Below are positions 48,381-57,820 of a stretch of DNA of 64,000 bases, piece after piece. A program made the position numbers and the translations under genes. The notes under the pieces were generated by a model. It was not told the origin of the DNA. It did no database searches and saw nothing but the letters and a program-made list of their open reading frames with translations. The stretch is taken from the NCBI RefSeq assembly GCF_007991635.1, contig NZ_BJYS01000001.1:62001-126000 (forward strand), given 5' to 3'. This stretch comes from Adhaeribacter aerolatus. Lineage in GTDB: Bacteria > Bacteroidota > Bacteroidia > Cytophagales > Hymenobacteraceae. Positions within the stretch are counted from its first letter, which is position 1, and each line of letters starts with the position of its first letter.

Positions 48381-51300
48381 TTAATCTAAAGTAATCTCCA
48401 GTGCCAGACCTCTTAGCTCGTGAATCAATACGTTGAAAGATTCCGGTATATTTGGTTTTGGCAGCACGTCGCCTTTTACAATGGCTTCGTACGCCTTGGC
48501 TCTACCAATTACGTCATCCGATTTTACGGTCAGGATTTCCTGCAACACATGCGATGCACCGAATGCTTCGAGTGCCCACACCTCCATCTCACCGAAACGC
48601 TGACCACCAAACTGGGCCTTACCACCCAAAGGCTGCTGCGTAATAAGCGAGTAAGGTCCGATAGAACGGGCGTGCATTTTATCATCTACCAAGTGACCCA
48701 GTTTCAGCATGTAAATTACCCCAACGGTTACCGGCTGATCAAATTTATCACCGGTTAAACCATCGTACAGATAAGTACGGCCGTATCTTGGTACACCTGC
48801 CTCCGCCAATTCTGCCGAAACTTGTTCTTCGGAAGCACCGTCAAAAATAGGCGTAGAATATTTTCTGCCTAATTTCAGACCGGCCCAACCTAATACTGTT
48901 TCGTAGATCTGACCGATGTTCATCCGCGAAGGCACCCCCAGCGGGTTCAGTACAATATCCATTGGCGTTCCATCCTCCAGGAATGGCATATCCTCTTCCC
49001 GTACAATCCGGGCTACTACCCCTTTGTTACCGTGACGACCTGCCATTTTATCACCCACTTTCAGTTTACGCTTTTTAGCAATGTAAACTTTCGCCAACTG
49101 CACAATACCGGCTGGTAATTCATCACCCACTTCCAGAGTAAATCTTTCCCGCTTAAACCGGGCCGAAATCATGTTGCGGCGTTTGTTGTAGTTTTTCACC
49201 AACTCCACCAACATGGTATTCGTCTGTTCTTCGGTAGTCCAGTTTTCCAGAATCAAATCCTTAAACAAGTTCACCTCTTCGGGCACGGCATAATTGCTTT
49301 CGTCCTTATAAGGGTTTTTGTCCGGGAACAGGTTCTCCACCACATTTCTGCGGGTAAACTTCACGCCTTTCGACATGATTTCGTCGCCGAATTTATGCTT
49401 AACCCCTTGCGAAGTTTTGCCATCCAATAAGGCAACCAGTTTCTCAACCATTACCCCTTTAACAACTTTTAGCTCGTCGTTATATTTAGATTTCAGGTCT
49501 TCCACTTCCTTCTTAGACTTAGCCCGCAGGTTTTTATCTTTTTTAGGACGAGAGAATAATTTGGTATCGATTACTACGCCGTTTAAGGATGGCGGTGCTT
49601 TAAGAGAAGCATCTTTCACATCGCCGGCTTTGTCACCAAAGATGGCGCGTAACAGTTTTTCTTCCGGGGTTGGATCCGTTTCACCTTTAGGTGTAATCTT
49701 ACCTATCAGAATATCGCCTTCTTTTACTTCGGCACCTTCGCGGATTATACCGTTTTCATCGAGGTTACGAACGGCTTCTTCGCTTACGTTCGGGATTTCA
49801 GAAGTTAATTCTTCTTCACCCCGCTTGGTTTCGCGTACTTCCAGTTCAAACTCCTCAATGTGGATAGAAGTAAATACATCGTCGCGTACTACTTTTTCCG
49901 ATATTACAATCGCATCCTCGAAGTTATACCCTTGCCAAGGCATGAACGCCACCTGCAGGTTACGTCCTAAAGCCAGCTCGCCATCGTTAGTAGCATAGCC
50001 TTCGCATAAGGCCTGGCCTCTTTTAACTACTTCGCCTTTTTTAACGATTGGCGTTAAGTTAATACAGGTATCCTGATTGGTTCTCCGGAATTTTATCAGA
50101 TCGTAGGTTACGAACTCAGCATCAAAGCTTACCAGTTTATCTTCTTCGGTCAGGTCGTATTTTACTACCACCTTGTTGGCATCAACGTATTCAATAATAC
50201 CCGAACCTTCGGCTACTACCAAGGCACGGGAATCGATGGCCGCACGGGCTTCCAGACCAGTACCAACAATAGGGGCTTGTGGTTTAAGTAAAGGAACCGC
50301 CTGACGTTGCATGTTTGAACCCATCAGGGCCCGGTTAGCATCATCGTGCTCCAGGAACGGAATCAAAGACGCCGCTACCGATACAATCTGGTTAGGCGCA
50401 ATATCCATGTAAGTATAAGTACCCGGATCGGTAACGGGGAAGTCACCCTCAAAACGGCCTTTTACTTTATCATTAATGAAATTACCCTGCTCATCAATGC
50501 GGGCATTCGCCTGAGCAATGTGGTGGGTATCTTCTTCTTCTGCCGTCAAATATTGCACATTAGACTCTACCTCTACGCGTCCGTCCGATACCTTCCGGTA
50601 AGGAGTTTCAATAAAGCCCATGCTGTTTACGCGGGCATGCACGCACAAGGAAGAAATCAATCCAATATTCGGACCTTCTGGCGTTTCAATGGTACACAAA
50701 CGTCCGTAGTGGGTATAGTGAACGTCCCGAACCTCGAAACCAGCTCTTTCCCGTGATAAACCTCCAGGCCCTAAAGCTGATACCCGACGTTTGTGGGTTA
50801 TCTCGGCTAACGGGTTGGTTTGGTCCATGAACTGCGAAAGCTGATTGGTACCAAAGAAAGAGTTGATAACCGAAGAAAGTGTCCGGGCATTGATCAAATC
50901 AACCGGTTTAAATTCCTCGTTATCCCGTACGTTCATCCGCTCTTTAATAGTCCGGGCCATACGGGCCAGACCTACCCCAAACTGCGCATATAGTTGTTCA
51001 CCAACGGTTCTTACCCGGCGGTTACTTAAGTGGTCAATATCATCTACTACCGCTTTGGAGTTTATTAAACCAATCAGATATTTAACAATCAGTACAATGT
51101 CTTCATTGGTTAATACCTTGGCATCCCAGTTGGAATCCAGACCTAACTTTTTGTTAATCCGGTATCGGCCAACATCCCCCAAATCATATCGCTTGTCGCT
51201 GAAAAACAATTTCTGGATAATATCGCGCGCGGTTTCTTCATCGGGTGCTTCGGTGTTCCGGAGCTGGCGATAAATTTGTTCAACGGCTTCTTTTTCAGAA

Positions 51301-52253
51301 TTTGAATTATCTTTCTGAAGCGTATTATATATAATCGTGTAATCCGCAATGTTAATATTTTCGCGGTGCAAGATTATTGATTTGGCACCTGATTCCAGGA
51401 TAGTATCAATGTCTTCCTCGGATACGGTTGAATCCCGTTCCAGCAACACTTCATTCCTGTCGATGGAAACCACTTCACCAGTATCTTCATCCACGAAATC
51501 TTCTGTCCAGGTTCTTAAAACCCGCGCCGCCAGTTTCCGACCTACTGCTTCTTTTAGTCCCTTGCGTTCAGCTTTAATTTCTTCGGATAAACCAAATAAA
51601 TCTAAGATATCTTTATCCGTTCCGTAACCAATAGCCCGTAACAATGTTGTTACCGGAAATTTCTTTTTCCGGTCGATGTAAGCATACATCACATTGTTTA
51701 CATCGGTTGCAAATTCTATCCAGGAGCCTTTAAATGGAATAATTCGGGCCGAATATAATTTAGTACCATTGGTGTGCTTGCTCTGAGCAAAGAAAACGCC
51801 AGGTGAACGGTGCAATTGAGATACAATAACTCTTTCGGCTCCATTTATTACAAAAGAACCTTTTTCGGTCATGTAAGGAATATTTCCTAAGAAAACTTCC
51901 TGCTCAATGGTTTCAAAATCTTCGTTGTCGTCGTCGTTACAAACCAGACGTAATTTTGCTTTTAAAGGAACTGAATAGGTTAATCCCCGGTCAATACATT
52001 CGTCGACTGAATATTTCGGCGGGTCTACGTGGTAATCAATAAATTCCAGAACAAAGTTCTCGCGTGAATCAGATATTGGGAAATTCTCAGCAAAAACTTT
52101 GAAAAGACCTTCTTCTGTTCTATTTTCGGCAGCAGTTTCTAACTGAAAGAAGTCGCGGAACGATTGTAACTGAACATCCAGAAAATCCGGGTAATCAATA
52201 ACCGGAGTAATAGAAGCGAAATTAATTCGCTCCGAATTTTTATTTTTAGCCAA
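48381..52253 (-). CDS. rpoB: RNA polymerase beta subunit
   Basis: The 1290-residue subunit has the rifampicin region [20 protein letters not shown] followed by [11 protein letters not shown]: the positions equal to Escherichia coli Asp516, His526 and Ser531 keep Asp, His and Ser, the usual sensitive state. The C-terminal clamp part is complete. The upstream gap from rplL (150 bases) holds a hairpin attenuator, which resembles the arrangement known between rplL and rpoB in other bacteria. Confidence 0.99.
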   Translation of the reverse strand: MAKNKNSERINFASITPVIDYPDFLDVQLQSFRDFFQLETAAENRTEEGLFKVFAENFPISDSRENFVLEFIDYHVDPPKYSVDECIDRGLTYSVPLKAKLRLVCNDDDNEDFETIEQEVFLGNIPYMTEKGSFVINGAERVIVSQLHRSPGVFFAQSKHTNGTKLYSARIIPFKGSWIEFATDVNNVMYAYIDRKKKFPVTTLLRAIGYGTDKDILDLFGLSEEIKAERKGLKEAVGRKLAARVLRTWTEDFVDEDTGEVVSIDRNEVLLERDSTVSEEDIDTILESGAKSIILHRENINIADYTIIYNTLQKDNSNSEKEAVEQIYRQLRNTEAPDEETARDIIQKLFFSDKRYDLGDVGRYRINKKLGLDSNWDAKVLTNEDIVLIVKYLIGLINSKAVVDDIDHLSNRRVRTVGEQLYAQFGVGLARMARTIKERMNVRDNEEFKPVDLINARTLSSVINSFFGTNQLSQFMDQTNPLAEITHKRRVSALGPGGLSRERAGFEVRDVHYTHYGRLCTIETPEGPNIGLISSLCVHARVNSMGFIETPYRKVSDGRVEVESNVQYLTAEEEDTHHIAQANARIDEQGNFINDKVKGRFEGDFPVTDPGTYTYMDIAPNQIVSVAASLIPFLEHDDANRALMGSNMQRQAVPLLKPQAPIVGTGLEARAAIDSRALVVAEGSGIIEYVDANKVVVKYDLTEEDKLVSFDAEFVTYDLIKFRRTNQDTCINLTPIVKKGEVVKRGQALCEGYATNDGELALGRNLQVAFMPWQGYNFEDAIVISEKVVRDDVFTSIHIEEFELEVRETKRGEEELTSEIPNVSEEAVRNLDENGIIREGAEVKEGDILIGKITPKGETDPTPEEKLLRAIFGDKAGDVKDASLKAPPSLNGVVIDTKLFSRPKKDKNLRAKSKKEVEDLKSKYNDELKVVKGVMVEKLVALLDGKTSQGVKHKFGDEIMSKGVKFTRRNVVENLFPDKNPYKDESNYAVPEEVNLFKDLILENWTTEEQTNTMLVELVKNYNKRRNMISARFKRERFTLEVGDELPAGIVQLAKVYIAKKRKLKVGDKMAGRHGNKGVVARIVREEDMPFLEDGTPMDIVLNPLGVPSRMNIGQIYETVLGWAGLKLGRKYSTPIFDGASEEQVSAELAEAGVPRYGRTYLYDGLTGDKFDQPVTVGVIYMLKLGHLVDDKMHARSIGPYSLITQQPLGGKAQFGGQRFGEMEVWALEAFGASHVLQEILTVKSDDVIGRAKAYEAIVKGDVLPKPNIPESFNVLIHELRGLALEITLD

Positions 52254-52350
52254 AACTTTTATAGTTTAAAGTTTACAACTCAACTGTAACATTCTCCTTC
52301 CGGAGAAAGAGAAAAAAGACTGAAATTTATTTTCCAGTACAAACAGGAAA

Positions 52351-52374
52351 AGACCTGACTATATTGCCAGGTCT
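52351..52374 (-). terminator. Attenuator-like hairpin between rplL and rpoB
   Basis: AGACCTG (52351-52357) pairs with CAGGTCT (52368-52374) across a 10-base loop. The minus strand continues with TTTTCC. It lies 30 bases past the rplL stop. The short, broken T tract suggests partial termination, which would set the ratio of stalk protein to polymerase. Confidence 0.6.
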
Positions 52375-52403
52375 AATCCGTAAGATATTTAAAGTTAGAG
52401 GGA

Positions 52404-52784
52404 TTACTTAACCTCCACTTCAGCACCAGCTTCTTCTAAAGATTTCTTTAAAGATTCAGCTTCGTCTTTAGCAACACCTTCTTTCAATGGTTTTGGAGCG
52501 CCGTCTACTAATTCTTTCGCTTCTTTCAGTCCAAGGCCAGTCAGATCTTTTACTAACTTAACTACCGCCAGTTTAGAAGCACCGGCTGCTTTCAATATTA
52601 CATCAAATGATGTTTTTTCTTCGGCTGCAGGAGCATCAGCACCAGCACCACCACCGGCTACCATAACAGGAGCAGCAGCTGCAGGCTCGATACCGTATTC
52701 ATCCTTCAGGATAGTAGCTAGTTCATTTACCTCTTTTACAGTTAAATTTACTAACTGCTCAGCGAATGCTTTTAAATCTGCCAT
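52404..52784 (-). CDS. rplL: Ribosomal protein L7/L12
   Basis: The 126-residue protein has the N-terminal dimerisation helix, an Ala/Gly-rich hinge (about residues 40-55) and the C-terminal factor-binding domain with [20 protein letters not shown]-like sequence and [19 protein letters not shown]. It forms the flexible stalk that recruits EF-Tu and EF-G. It follows rplJ by 39 bases. Confidence 0.99.
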   Translation of the reverse strand: MADLKAFAEQLVNLTVKEVNELATILKDEYGIEPAAAAPVMVAGGGAGADAPAAEEKTSFDVILKAAGASKLAVVKLVKDLTGLGLKEAKELVDGAPKPLKEGVAKDEAESLKKSLEEAGAEVEVK

Positions 52785-52823
52785 TTTATTAAAATTAATT
52801 GTTATTTAGTTATTGTGTTTAGT

Positions 52824-53366
52824 TTATTCTTTTTCTGATAATGTTTTTAAAATTCCGGCCAGTTTGTTGCCACCGCCTTGTAAAGCAGAAATAACATTCT
52901 TCGCAGGAGATTGTAACAGGCCAACAATTTCGCCGATTAAATCGTTCTTCGATTTGATATTTGACAGGAAGTCTAAATTCTCACTACCTGTAAATACATC
53001 GGTATCGATATAAGCGCCTTTTAATGCTGGTTTAGGAGTTACGCCTTTTCCGTAAGCTTCGGCTTTGTAAAAACGCTGCAATAATTTTGCCGGAGCGCTG
53101 CCCGAATCTGATGAAAACAAAATTCCGGACTGACCTTTTAACGCTGCATCCATTGCAGATGTATCAGCATTTAAGGTATCTAGTGCTTTACGGATTAAGG
53201 TGTTTTTATAAACTTTATATTCCATTCCCTGATCGAAGCACAGCTTGCGGAAACGATTAATAGATGCTACGGTTAAGCCAGCTGCATCAGTAATATAGAA
53301 AAAATTATACGTAGCGAATTTCTGGGTCAACTCATCTACGATCACTTGCTTTTCTTCCCTGGTCAT
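52824..53366 (-). CDS. rplJ: Ribosomal protein L10
   Basis: The 180-residue protein opens MTREEKQVIVDELTQKF and has the YKVYKNTLIRKAL segment; its C-terminal helix carries the L7/L12 dimers. In other bacteria it represses translation of its own operon. It follows rplA by 12 bases. Confidence 0.98.
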   Translation of the reverse strand: MTREEKQVIVDELTQKFATYNFFYITDAAGLTVASINRFRKLCFDQGMEYKVYKNTLIRKALDTLNADTSAMDAALKGQSGILFSSDSGSAPAKLLQRFYKAEAYGKGVTPKPALKGAYIDTDVFTGSENLDFLSNIKSKNDLIGEIVGLLQSPAKNVISALQGGGNKLAGILKTLSEKE

Positions 53367-53378
53367 TTTAAAATTCGC

Positions 53379-54068
53379 TTAAATTAAACTTTTATCTACG
53401 GTTACCGCAGGGCTCATTGTGCTAGACAATGTTACGCTTCTGATGTAAGTACCTTTGGCCGATGATGGCTTTAAACGGTTCAGGGTAGCAATAATTTCTG
53501 CAGCGTTTTCGGCAATCTGATCTGGTGAGAAAGAAACTTTGCCAATGCTGGTATGGATAATACCGGTTTTATCAACTTTAAAGTCAATTTTACCAGCTTT
53601 TACTTCTTTTACCGCTTTCGCTACATCTGGTGTTACTGTACCAGATTTTGGGTTTGGCATCAGGTTCCGAGGACCTAGTATTCTACCTAAACGACCTACT
53701 TTGGCCATTACCGAAGGCATGGTAATAATTACATCCACATCGGTCCAGCCTTTTTCAATCTTCTGGATATATTCATCCAAACCTACAAAGTCAGCGCCGG
53801 CATCTTTTGCTTCCTGCTCTTTATCAGGCGTGCAAAGTACCAAAACGCGAACCTGCTTACCAGTACCATGAGGTAAAGTGGCAATACCACGCACCATCTG
53901 GTCGGCCTTCCGCGGGTCTACGCCTAAACGTACATCAATATCTACAGAAGCATCGAACTTGGTGTAAGTAATTTCTTTTACCAGGCTTGCGGCATCCAGC
54001 AGTGCATATTCTTTATTCTGATCTACTTTCGCGAGAGCAGCTTTTCTTTTCTTTGTTAATTTTGCCAT
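53379..54068 (-). CDS. rplA: Ribosomal protein L1
   Basis: The 229 residues include the L1 segment [23 protein letters not shown]1 forms the stalk that helps tRNA leave the ribosome. In Escherichia coli it also represses rplKA. It follows rplK by 15 bases, whose stretch holds a ribosome-binding-site-like AGGAGGATCAGA. Confidence 0.98.
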   Translation of the reverse strand: MAKLTKKRKAALAKVDQNKEYALLDAASLVKEITYTKFDASVDIDVRLGVDPRKADQMVRGIATLPHGTGKQVRVLVLCTPDKEQEAKDAGADFVGLDEYIQKIEKGWTDVDVIITMPSVMAKVGRLGRILGPRNLMPNPKSGTVTPDVAKAVKEVKAGKIDFKVDKTGIIHTSIGKVSFSPDQIAENAAEIIATLNRLKPSSAKGTYIRSVTLSSTMSPAVTVDKSLI

Positions 54069-54083
54069 TTCTGATCCTCCTGC

Positions 54084-54527
54084 TTATTCGCTCCAGGGAG
54101 CTTTACCCGAAACTGTAATACCCATGCTACGCGCAGTACCCGCAATTAATTTCATTGCTGATTCTACTTTAAAAGCATTTAAATCAGGCATTTTAATTTC
54201 TGCAATTTCTCTGATTTGATCCCAGGTAACAGAACCTACTTTGTTCCGGTTAGGCTCTTTGGAACCACTTTTGATTTTAGCAGCATCCATTAACAATACT
54301 GGAGCCGGAGGAGTTTTCACCACAAAATCGAATGATTTATCGGTGTAGATGGTAATTAATACCGGACAAACCTGGCCGGCTTTATCCTGGGTTCTGGCAT
54401 TAAACTGCTTACAGAATTCCATGATGTTTAAGCCCTTCGAACCAAGTGCAGGTCCAATCGGCGGCGATGGATTCGCGGCGCCTCCCTTTACCTGAAGCTT
54501 CAGATAACCTCTAATTTCTTTTGCCAT
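54084..54527 (-). CDS. rplK: Ribosomal protein L11
   Basis: The 147-residue protein opens with the long, Pro-rich N-terminal domain ([20 protein letters not shown]) and ends with the RNA-binding C-terminal domain. L11 binds the GTPase-associated region of 23S rRNA. The Pro residues of the thiostrepton-binding part are intact. It is 101 bases after nusG. Confidence 0.98.
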   Translation of the reverse strand: MAKEIRGYLKLQVKGGAANPSPPIGPALGSKGLNIMEFCKQFNARTQDKAGQVCPVLITIYTDKSFDFVVKTPPAPVLLMDAAKIKSGSKEPNRNKVGSVTWDQIREIAEIKMPDLNAFKVESAMKLIAGTARSMGITVSGKAPWSE

Positions 54528-54628
54528 TTTTTTCTAAGCTTCGGGCCTTTTACCCGTTGCGCTAAACTTTATTTAAATTTTGCCTCTTTTATATAAATTT
54601 TCTCCCGAGGCACTTCAGAGAAAACTTT

Positions 54629-55186
54629 TTAAGATTCTTTTTCTACCTGCATGTAGTTAAGTTCTACCGGTGTATTCCGGCCAAAAATCTTAACCATTAC
54701 ATTCAGCTTTTTCCGTTCTTCAAATACCTCTTCTACCGTTCCGGAGAAACCATTAAAAGGACCATCCATTACTTTTATGGTTTCACCCACAATAAACGGT
54801 GTATCCAGGGTTTCTACCTGCTCTTCGGTTTCGTCTACCTTACCTAAAATCCGGTTAACTTCCGACAAACGCAACGGAACTGGTTTCTTTACCGTTGTTC
54901 CTTCATTTGCACCCAAGAAACCAATCACCCCCGGAGTACTAATAATAATATGCTCCGCCTCGCCGTGGCTTAAATCCGCGTGAATCAGAATATAGCCAGG
55001 AAAAAAGCTACGTTCCCGTACCCGCTTCTTTCCATTCCGCATTTCATAAACTTTCTCTGACGGAATGAGCACTTGCGGCACGTATTCTTCCAGTTTTTGC
55101 CGGGCAATTTCGTTTTCCAAGTAAGCTTTCGCCTTCTTTTCCTGCCCGCTTACGGCTCTAACCACGTACCACTTTAAATCTGCCAT
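54629..55186 (-). CDS. nusG: Transcription factor NusG
   Basis: The 185-residue protein has the NGN domain (starting [21 protein letters not shown]) and a C-terminal KOW domain ([21 protein letters not shown], about residues 130-150). NusG joins RNA polymerase and the ribosome and affects pausing and Rho termination. It is 11 bases after secE. Confidence 0.98.
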   Translation of the reverse strand: MADLKWYVVRAVSGQEKKAKAYLENEIARQKLEEYVPQVLIPSEKVYEMRNGKKRVRERSFFPGYILIHADLSHGEAEHIIISTPGVIGFLGANEGTTVKKPVPLRLSEVNRILGKVDETEEQVETLDTPFIVGETIKVMDGPFNGFSGTVEEVFEERKKLNVMVKIFGRNTPVELNYMQVEKES

Positions 55187-55197
55187 ACTTCTCCTGT

Positions 55198-55389
55198 TTA
55201 AAACTGGCTATAAAACCAACTAAGAGCAGTATCATAAACAAAGTCCATCGCACCCACTACAATAGCAAACACAACAGACCCTACCAGAACCAATACAGAG
55301 CTCTTCTGCAACTCAGCAAATTTAGGCCATGAGACTTTAAATCTCATTTCCTCTATTGTGTCGTTAATGTAACTTTTTACTTTGTCCAT
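55198..55389 (-). CDS. secE: Protein translocase subunit SecE
   Basis: The protein is 63 residues (MDKVKSYINDTIEEMRFKVSWPK...), with an amphipathic helix and one membrane segment (about residues 31-55), the normal short SecE. The frame is open upstream to an ATG at 55422, but that codon would overlap the 3' end of the tRNA-Trp gene. I therefore chose the ATG at 55387-55389, giving a 30-base gap from the tRNA. SecE is the channel clamp that stabilises SecY. Confidence 0.93.
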   Translation of the reverse strand: MDKVKSYINDTIEEMRFKVSWPKFAELQKSSVLVLVGSVVFAIVVGAMDFVYDTALSWFYSQF

Positions 55390-55419
55390 TTTATGCTGGA
55401 TAGACTTTTTTATTCTTTG

Positions 55420-55492
55420 CACGGGTGGAGAGACTCGAACTCCCAGCCAATGGTTTTGGAGACCACTACTCTACCAATTGAGCTACACCCGT
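55420..55492 (-). tRNA. tRNA-Trp (anticodon CCA)
   Basis: The minus strand folds as a cloverleaf: acceptor stem ACGGGTG/CACCCGT, D-arm TAGCTCAATTGGTAGAG, anticodon loop CTCCAAA, T-arm GGGAGTTCGAGTCTCTC and discriminator G. The anticodon is CCA. The CCA end is not encoded. Confidence 0.95.
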
Positions 55493-55564
55493 AAAAAAAT
55501 GCACACCGCGAATATACTTTCAGATTCGGGAGTGCAAATGTACTTATTTTATTTAGATAAACAA

Positions 55565-55597
55565 AATCCGTCCCGGAAATTACTCCCAGGACGGATT
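55565..55597 (-). terminator. Terminator after tuf
   Basis: AATCCGTCC (55565-55573) pairs perfectly with GGACGGATT (55589-55597), followed on the minus strand by TTTTGTTT. It lies 14 bases past the tuf stop, so tRNA-Trp and secE may be made by readthrough or from a separate start. Confidence 0.8.
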
Positions 55598-55611
55598 AAA
55601 TTTATTTAAAA

Positions 55612-56799
55612 TTAGTCTAAAATTTCAGTTACCTGACCAGCACCAACGGTACGGCCACCTTCCCGAATCGCAAAACGCAGACCTTTTTCCATTGCCACCT
55701 TGTTAATCAGCTCAACTGTAATGGTAATGTTGTCGCCTGGCATAACCATTTCTACACCTTCTGGTAAAGAAATAACACCAGTTACGTCGGTAGTACGCAG
55801 GTAGAACTGCGGACGGTAGTTGTTAAAGAATGGCGTGTGACGACCACCTTCTTCTTTAGACAGTACGTAAACCTCAGCTTTAAATTTCTGGTGCGGTGTT
55901 ACAGAACCTGGCTTACAAATAACCATACCACGACGGATTTGGTCTTTGTCAATACCACGTAACAATAAACCTACGTTATCACCAGCTTCGCCTCTGTCTA
56001 ATATTTTGCGGAACATTTCCACACCAGTTACAGTAGACTTCAGGCCTTCTGCACCCATACCTAAGATATCAACCTGCTCACCAGTGTTTACAACACCACG
56101 CTCAATACGGCCGGTAGCAACAGTACCACGACCAGTAATTGAGAATACGTCTTCCACCGGCATCAGGAATGGCAGGTCAGTTAAACGAGTTGGAATTGGA
56201 ATCCAGCTGTCAACGGCATCCATTAATTCTTCAATGGTTTTTACCCATTTGGCATCGCCATTCAGACCACCCAGGGCAGAACCTTGGATAACCGGAATGT
56301 TATCGCCGTCGAAATCATAGAATGATAATAATTCACGGATTTCCATTTCAACCAATTCTAACAATTCAGGGTCATCTACCATGTCCACTTTGTTCATGAA
56401 CACTACCAGCTGAGGTACACCTACCTGACGGGCTAACAGTATGTGCTCCCGGGTTTGTGGCATTGGACCATCAGTAGCGGCAACTACCAGGATAGCACCG
56501 TCCATCTGAGCAGCACCTGTAACCATGTTTTTCACGTAGTCAGCGTGACCTGGGCAGTCAACGTGCGCGTAGTGACGGTTAGCAGTAGCATACTCTACGT
56601 GTGATGTATTGATAGTAATACCACGTTCTTTTTCTTCAGGAGCATTGTCAATTGAAGAGAAATCTCTTTTCTGGGCAAGACCTTTGTTCGCTAGAACCTG
56701 AGTAATAGCAGCAGTCAAAGTTGTTTTGCCATGGTCAACGTGACCGATAGTACCGATGTTTACGTGCGGTTTGGAGCGATCAAAATTTTCTTTAGCCAT
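55612..56799 (-). CDS. tuf: Elongation factor Tu
   Basis: EF-Tu delivers aminoacyl-tRNA to the ribosome as a GTP complex. The 395-residue protein has [11 protein letters not shown] (about 19-29), [12 protein letters not shown] and NKVD, then beta-barrel domains 2 and 3. The gene is preceded by tRNA-Thr and followed by tRNA-Trp, the classical order. A hairpin lies between tRNA-Thr and the gene. Confidence 0.99.
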   Translation of the reverse strand: MAKENFDRSKPHVNIGTIGHVDHGKTTLTAAITQVLANKGLAQKRDFSSIDNAPEEKERGITINTSHVEYATANRHYAHVDCPGHADYVKNMVTGAAQMDGAILVVAATDGPMPQTREHILLARQVGVPQLVVFMNKVDMVDDPELLELVEMEIRELLSFYDFDGDNIPVIQGSALGGLNGDAKWVKTIEELMDAVDSWIPIPTRLTDLPFLMPVEDVFSITGRGTVATGRIERGVVNTGEQVDILGMGAEGLKSTVTGVEMFRKILDRGEAGDNVGLLLRGIDKDQIRRGMVICKPGSVTPHQKFKAEVYVLSKEEGGRHTPFFNNYRPQFYLRTTDVTGVISLPEGVEMVMPGDNITITVELINKVAMEKGLRFAIREGGRTVGAGQVTEILD

Positions 56800-56850
56800 T
56801 TTATTAGAATTGTTGAATTGTTAATTTTTCGTTTAAACCTCTAACACAAA

Positions 56851-56878
56851 AAAAGCATAGGCAATCTGCCCTGCTTTT
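56851..56878 (-). terminator. Hairpin between tRNA-Thr and tuf
   Basis: AAAAGCA (56851-56857) pairs with TGCTTTT (56872-56878), with an inner GGCA/TGCC pairing as well. On the minus strand seven T residues follow. It may separate or process the tRNA part from the tuf messenger. Confidence 0.55.
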
Positions 56879-56893
56879 ATCCAGTTAAGTTTG

Positions 56894-56965
56894 AGCCAAC
56901 GATGGGAATTGAACCCACGACCCCTTCCTTACCAAGGAAGTACTCTACCCCTGAGCTACGTCGGC
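56894..56965 (-). tRNA. tRNA-Thr (anticodon GGT)
   Basis: The minus strand folds as a cloverleaf, with acceptor stem GCCGACG/CGTTGGC (one G-T pair), D-arm GTAGCTCAGGGGTAGAG, anticodon loop TTGGTAA and T-arm GTGGGTTCAATTCCCAT. The anticodon is GGT. Confidence 0.95.
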
Positions 56966-56968
56966 TTT

Positions 56969-57028
56969 TTAGTTATTAGTAATTAGATATTAGTGGTTAG
57001 TAAAAAACTAGATACTATTAACTAAGTA
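56969..57028 (+). repeat. TTAGT word repeats between tRNA-Thr and tRNA-Gly
   Basis: The 60 bases are made of similar words: TTAGTTATTAGT, AATTAGATATTAGT, GGTTAGTAA, ending ACTATTAACTAAGTAC. They resemble the arrays near dapF. Confidence 0.5.
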
Positions 57029-57044
57029 CTCCTTACTTTTCTTG

Positions 57045-57117
57045 AGCGGGAGACGAGGTTCGAACCCGCGACCTACAGCTTGGAAGGCTGTCGCTCTACC
57101 AACTGAGCTACTCCCGC
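57045..57117 (-). tRNA. tRNA-Gly (anticodon TCC)
   Basis: The minus strand folds as a cloverleaf, with acceptor stem GCGGGAG/CTCCCGC, D-arm TAGCTCAGTTGGTAGAGC, anticodon stem ACAGC/GCTGT with loop CTTCCAA, and T-arm GCGGGTTCGAACCTCGT. The anticodon is TCC. Confidence 0.96.
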
Positions 57118-57128
57118 TTGTACTAATT

Positions 57129-57202
57129 AATGAGCGAATGTTTGGATTGTGAATGCCTGAATTTTATATTCACACATTAAACAAATCACACATTCACTCA
57201 TT
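57129..57202. repeat. Imperfect long inverted repeat between tRNA-Gly and tRNA-Tyr
   Basis: AATGAGCGAATGT (57129-57141) faces ACATTCACTCATT (57190-57202), which pairs at 12 of 13 positions. Inside, a second weaker pairing (GTGAAT with ATTCAC) extends the arm. The words resemble the family of short AT-rich intergenic words seen near dapF. Confidence 0.5.
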
Positions 57203-57210
57203 ATTTGGTG

Positions 57211-57293
57211 TGGGGAGAGAAGGATTCGAACCTTCGAAAGATTACTCTAACGGAGTTACAGTCCGTCCCATTTGGCCACTCTGGAATCTCCCC
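57211..57293 (-). tRNA. tRNA-Tyr (anticodon GTA)
   Basis: The minus strand folds as a class II tRNA with a long variable arm. The acceptor stem is GGGGAGA/TCTCCCC, the anticodon loop is CTGTAAC flanked by ACGGA/TCCGT, and the discriminator is A. The anticodon is GTA. It is the first gene of the tRNA-tuf transcript. Confidence 0.95.
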
Positions 57294-57820
57294 AAACATA
57301 AGTAAAGTAAAAACTAAACTTAAGAACTACCCCCCGAAACCGCCGTTGTTTTACCAGTTGCCTTTCGTAAGGAGTTGCAAAATTAGAGGCTTTTTTTTCT
57401 TTGTCAAATATTTTAGTAAAAAAAATCTTTATTTGTTTTTGTTTACAGGTATATGTGGCTCTTTTATAACAGGTTACTTTTACAAAAAATCTATAATTAT
57501 AAATTCCTTAAGTTTTTAACAGTATATTATTGAGTCAACTATTCTCCTGCTATTTCCCAATTTTATTTGTCCTTTTTCTTCAAATATTTAAGTAAATCAT
57601 TGTTCCATTTTACGACCTAATTCGAATTTACACTTTAACTTACGCGTGCTGCTCCATTTTTACGCAATAATTATAATTATATCAATATTTTTTTACATCA
57701 TTTTCCTTTAACCGCCGTAAGCTGATTAACTAGCGTTTTAGTAAATATCTCACCTACTTGAATTCAGTTGTAATTAGCCGAACCAGTATAATAGGGTAAA
57801 ATTCAGATAAAAGATCAGTT
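57294..57820. other. 527-base intergenic region between tRNA-Tyr and the APC permease gene
   Basis: It contains the strong tRNA-tuf promoter (57378-57408) and a 14-bp perfect palindrome of A and T only (57667-57680, ATAATTATAATTAT). Otherwise it is AT-rich without a recognised gene. No matching promoter for the permease was found. Confidence 0.5.
57378..57408 (-). promoter_or_regulatory. Promoter for the tRNA-tuf-secE-nusG-rplK transcript
   Basis: On the minus strand the -33 box TTTG (57405-57408) and the -7 box TAATTTTG (57378-57385) are separated by exactly 19 bases, as the Bacteroidota consensus requires. The start of transcription would fall about 75 bases upstream of tRNA-Tyr. This is the best promoter match in the window. 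Confidence 0.85.

Noticed and set aside
55390-55422. Longer start for secE
   Set aside because: It would overlap the tRNA-Trp 3' end and adds residues not present in short SecE proteins.
57205-57519. Plus-strand open frame of 104 codons across the tRNA-Tyr gene
   Set aside because: It runs through the tRNA gene in reverse orientation and its product looks like translated tRNA and AT-rich spacer. No family resemblance.
57667-57680. 14-bp A/T palindrome upstream of the APC permease
   Set aside because: Such palindromes arise easily in very AT-rich DNA and there is no second site or promoter next to it.
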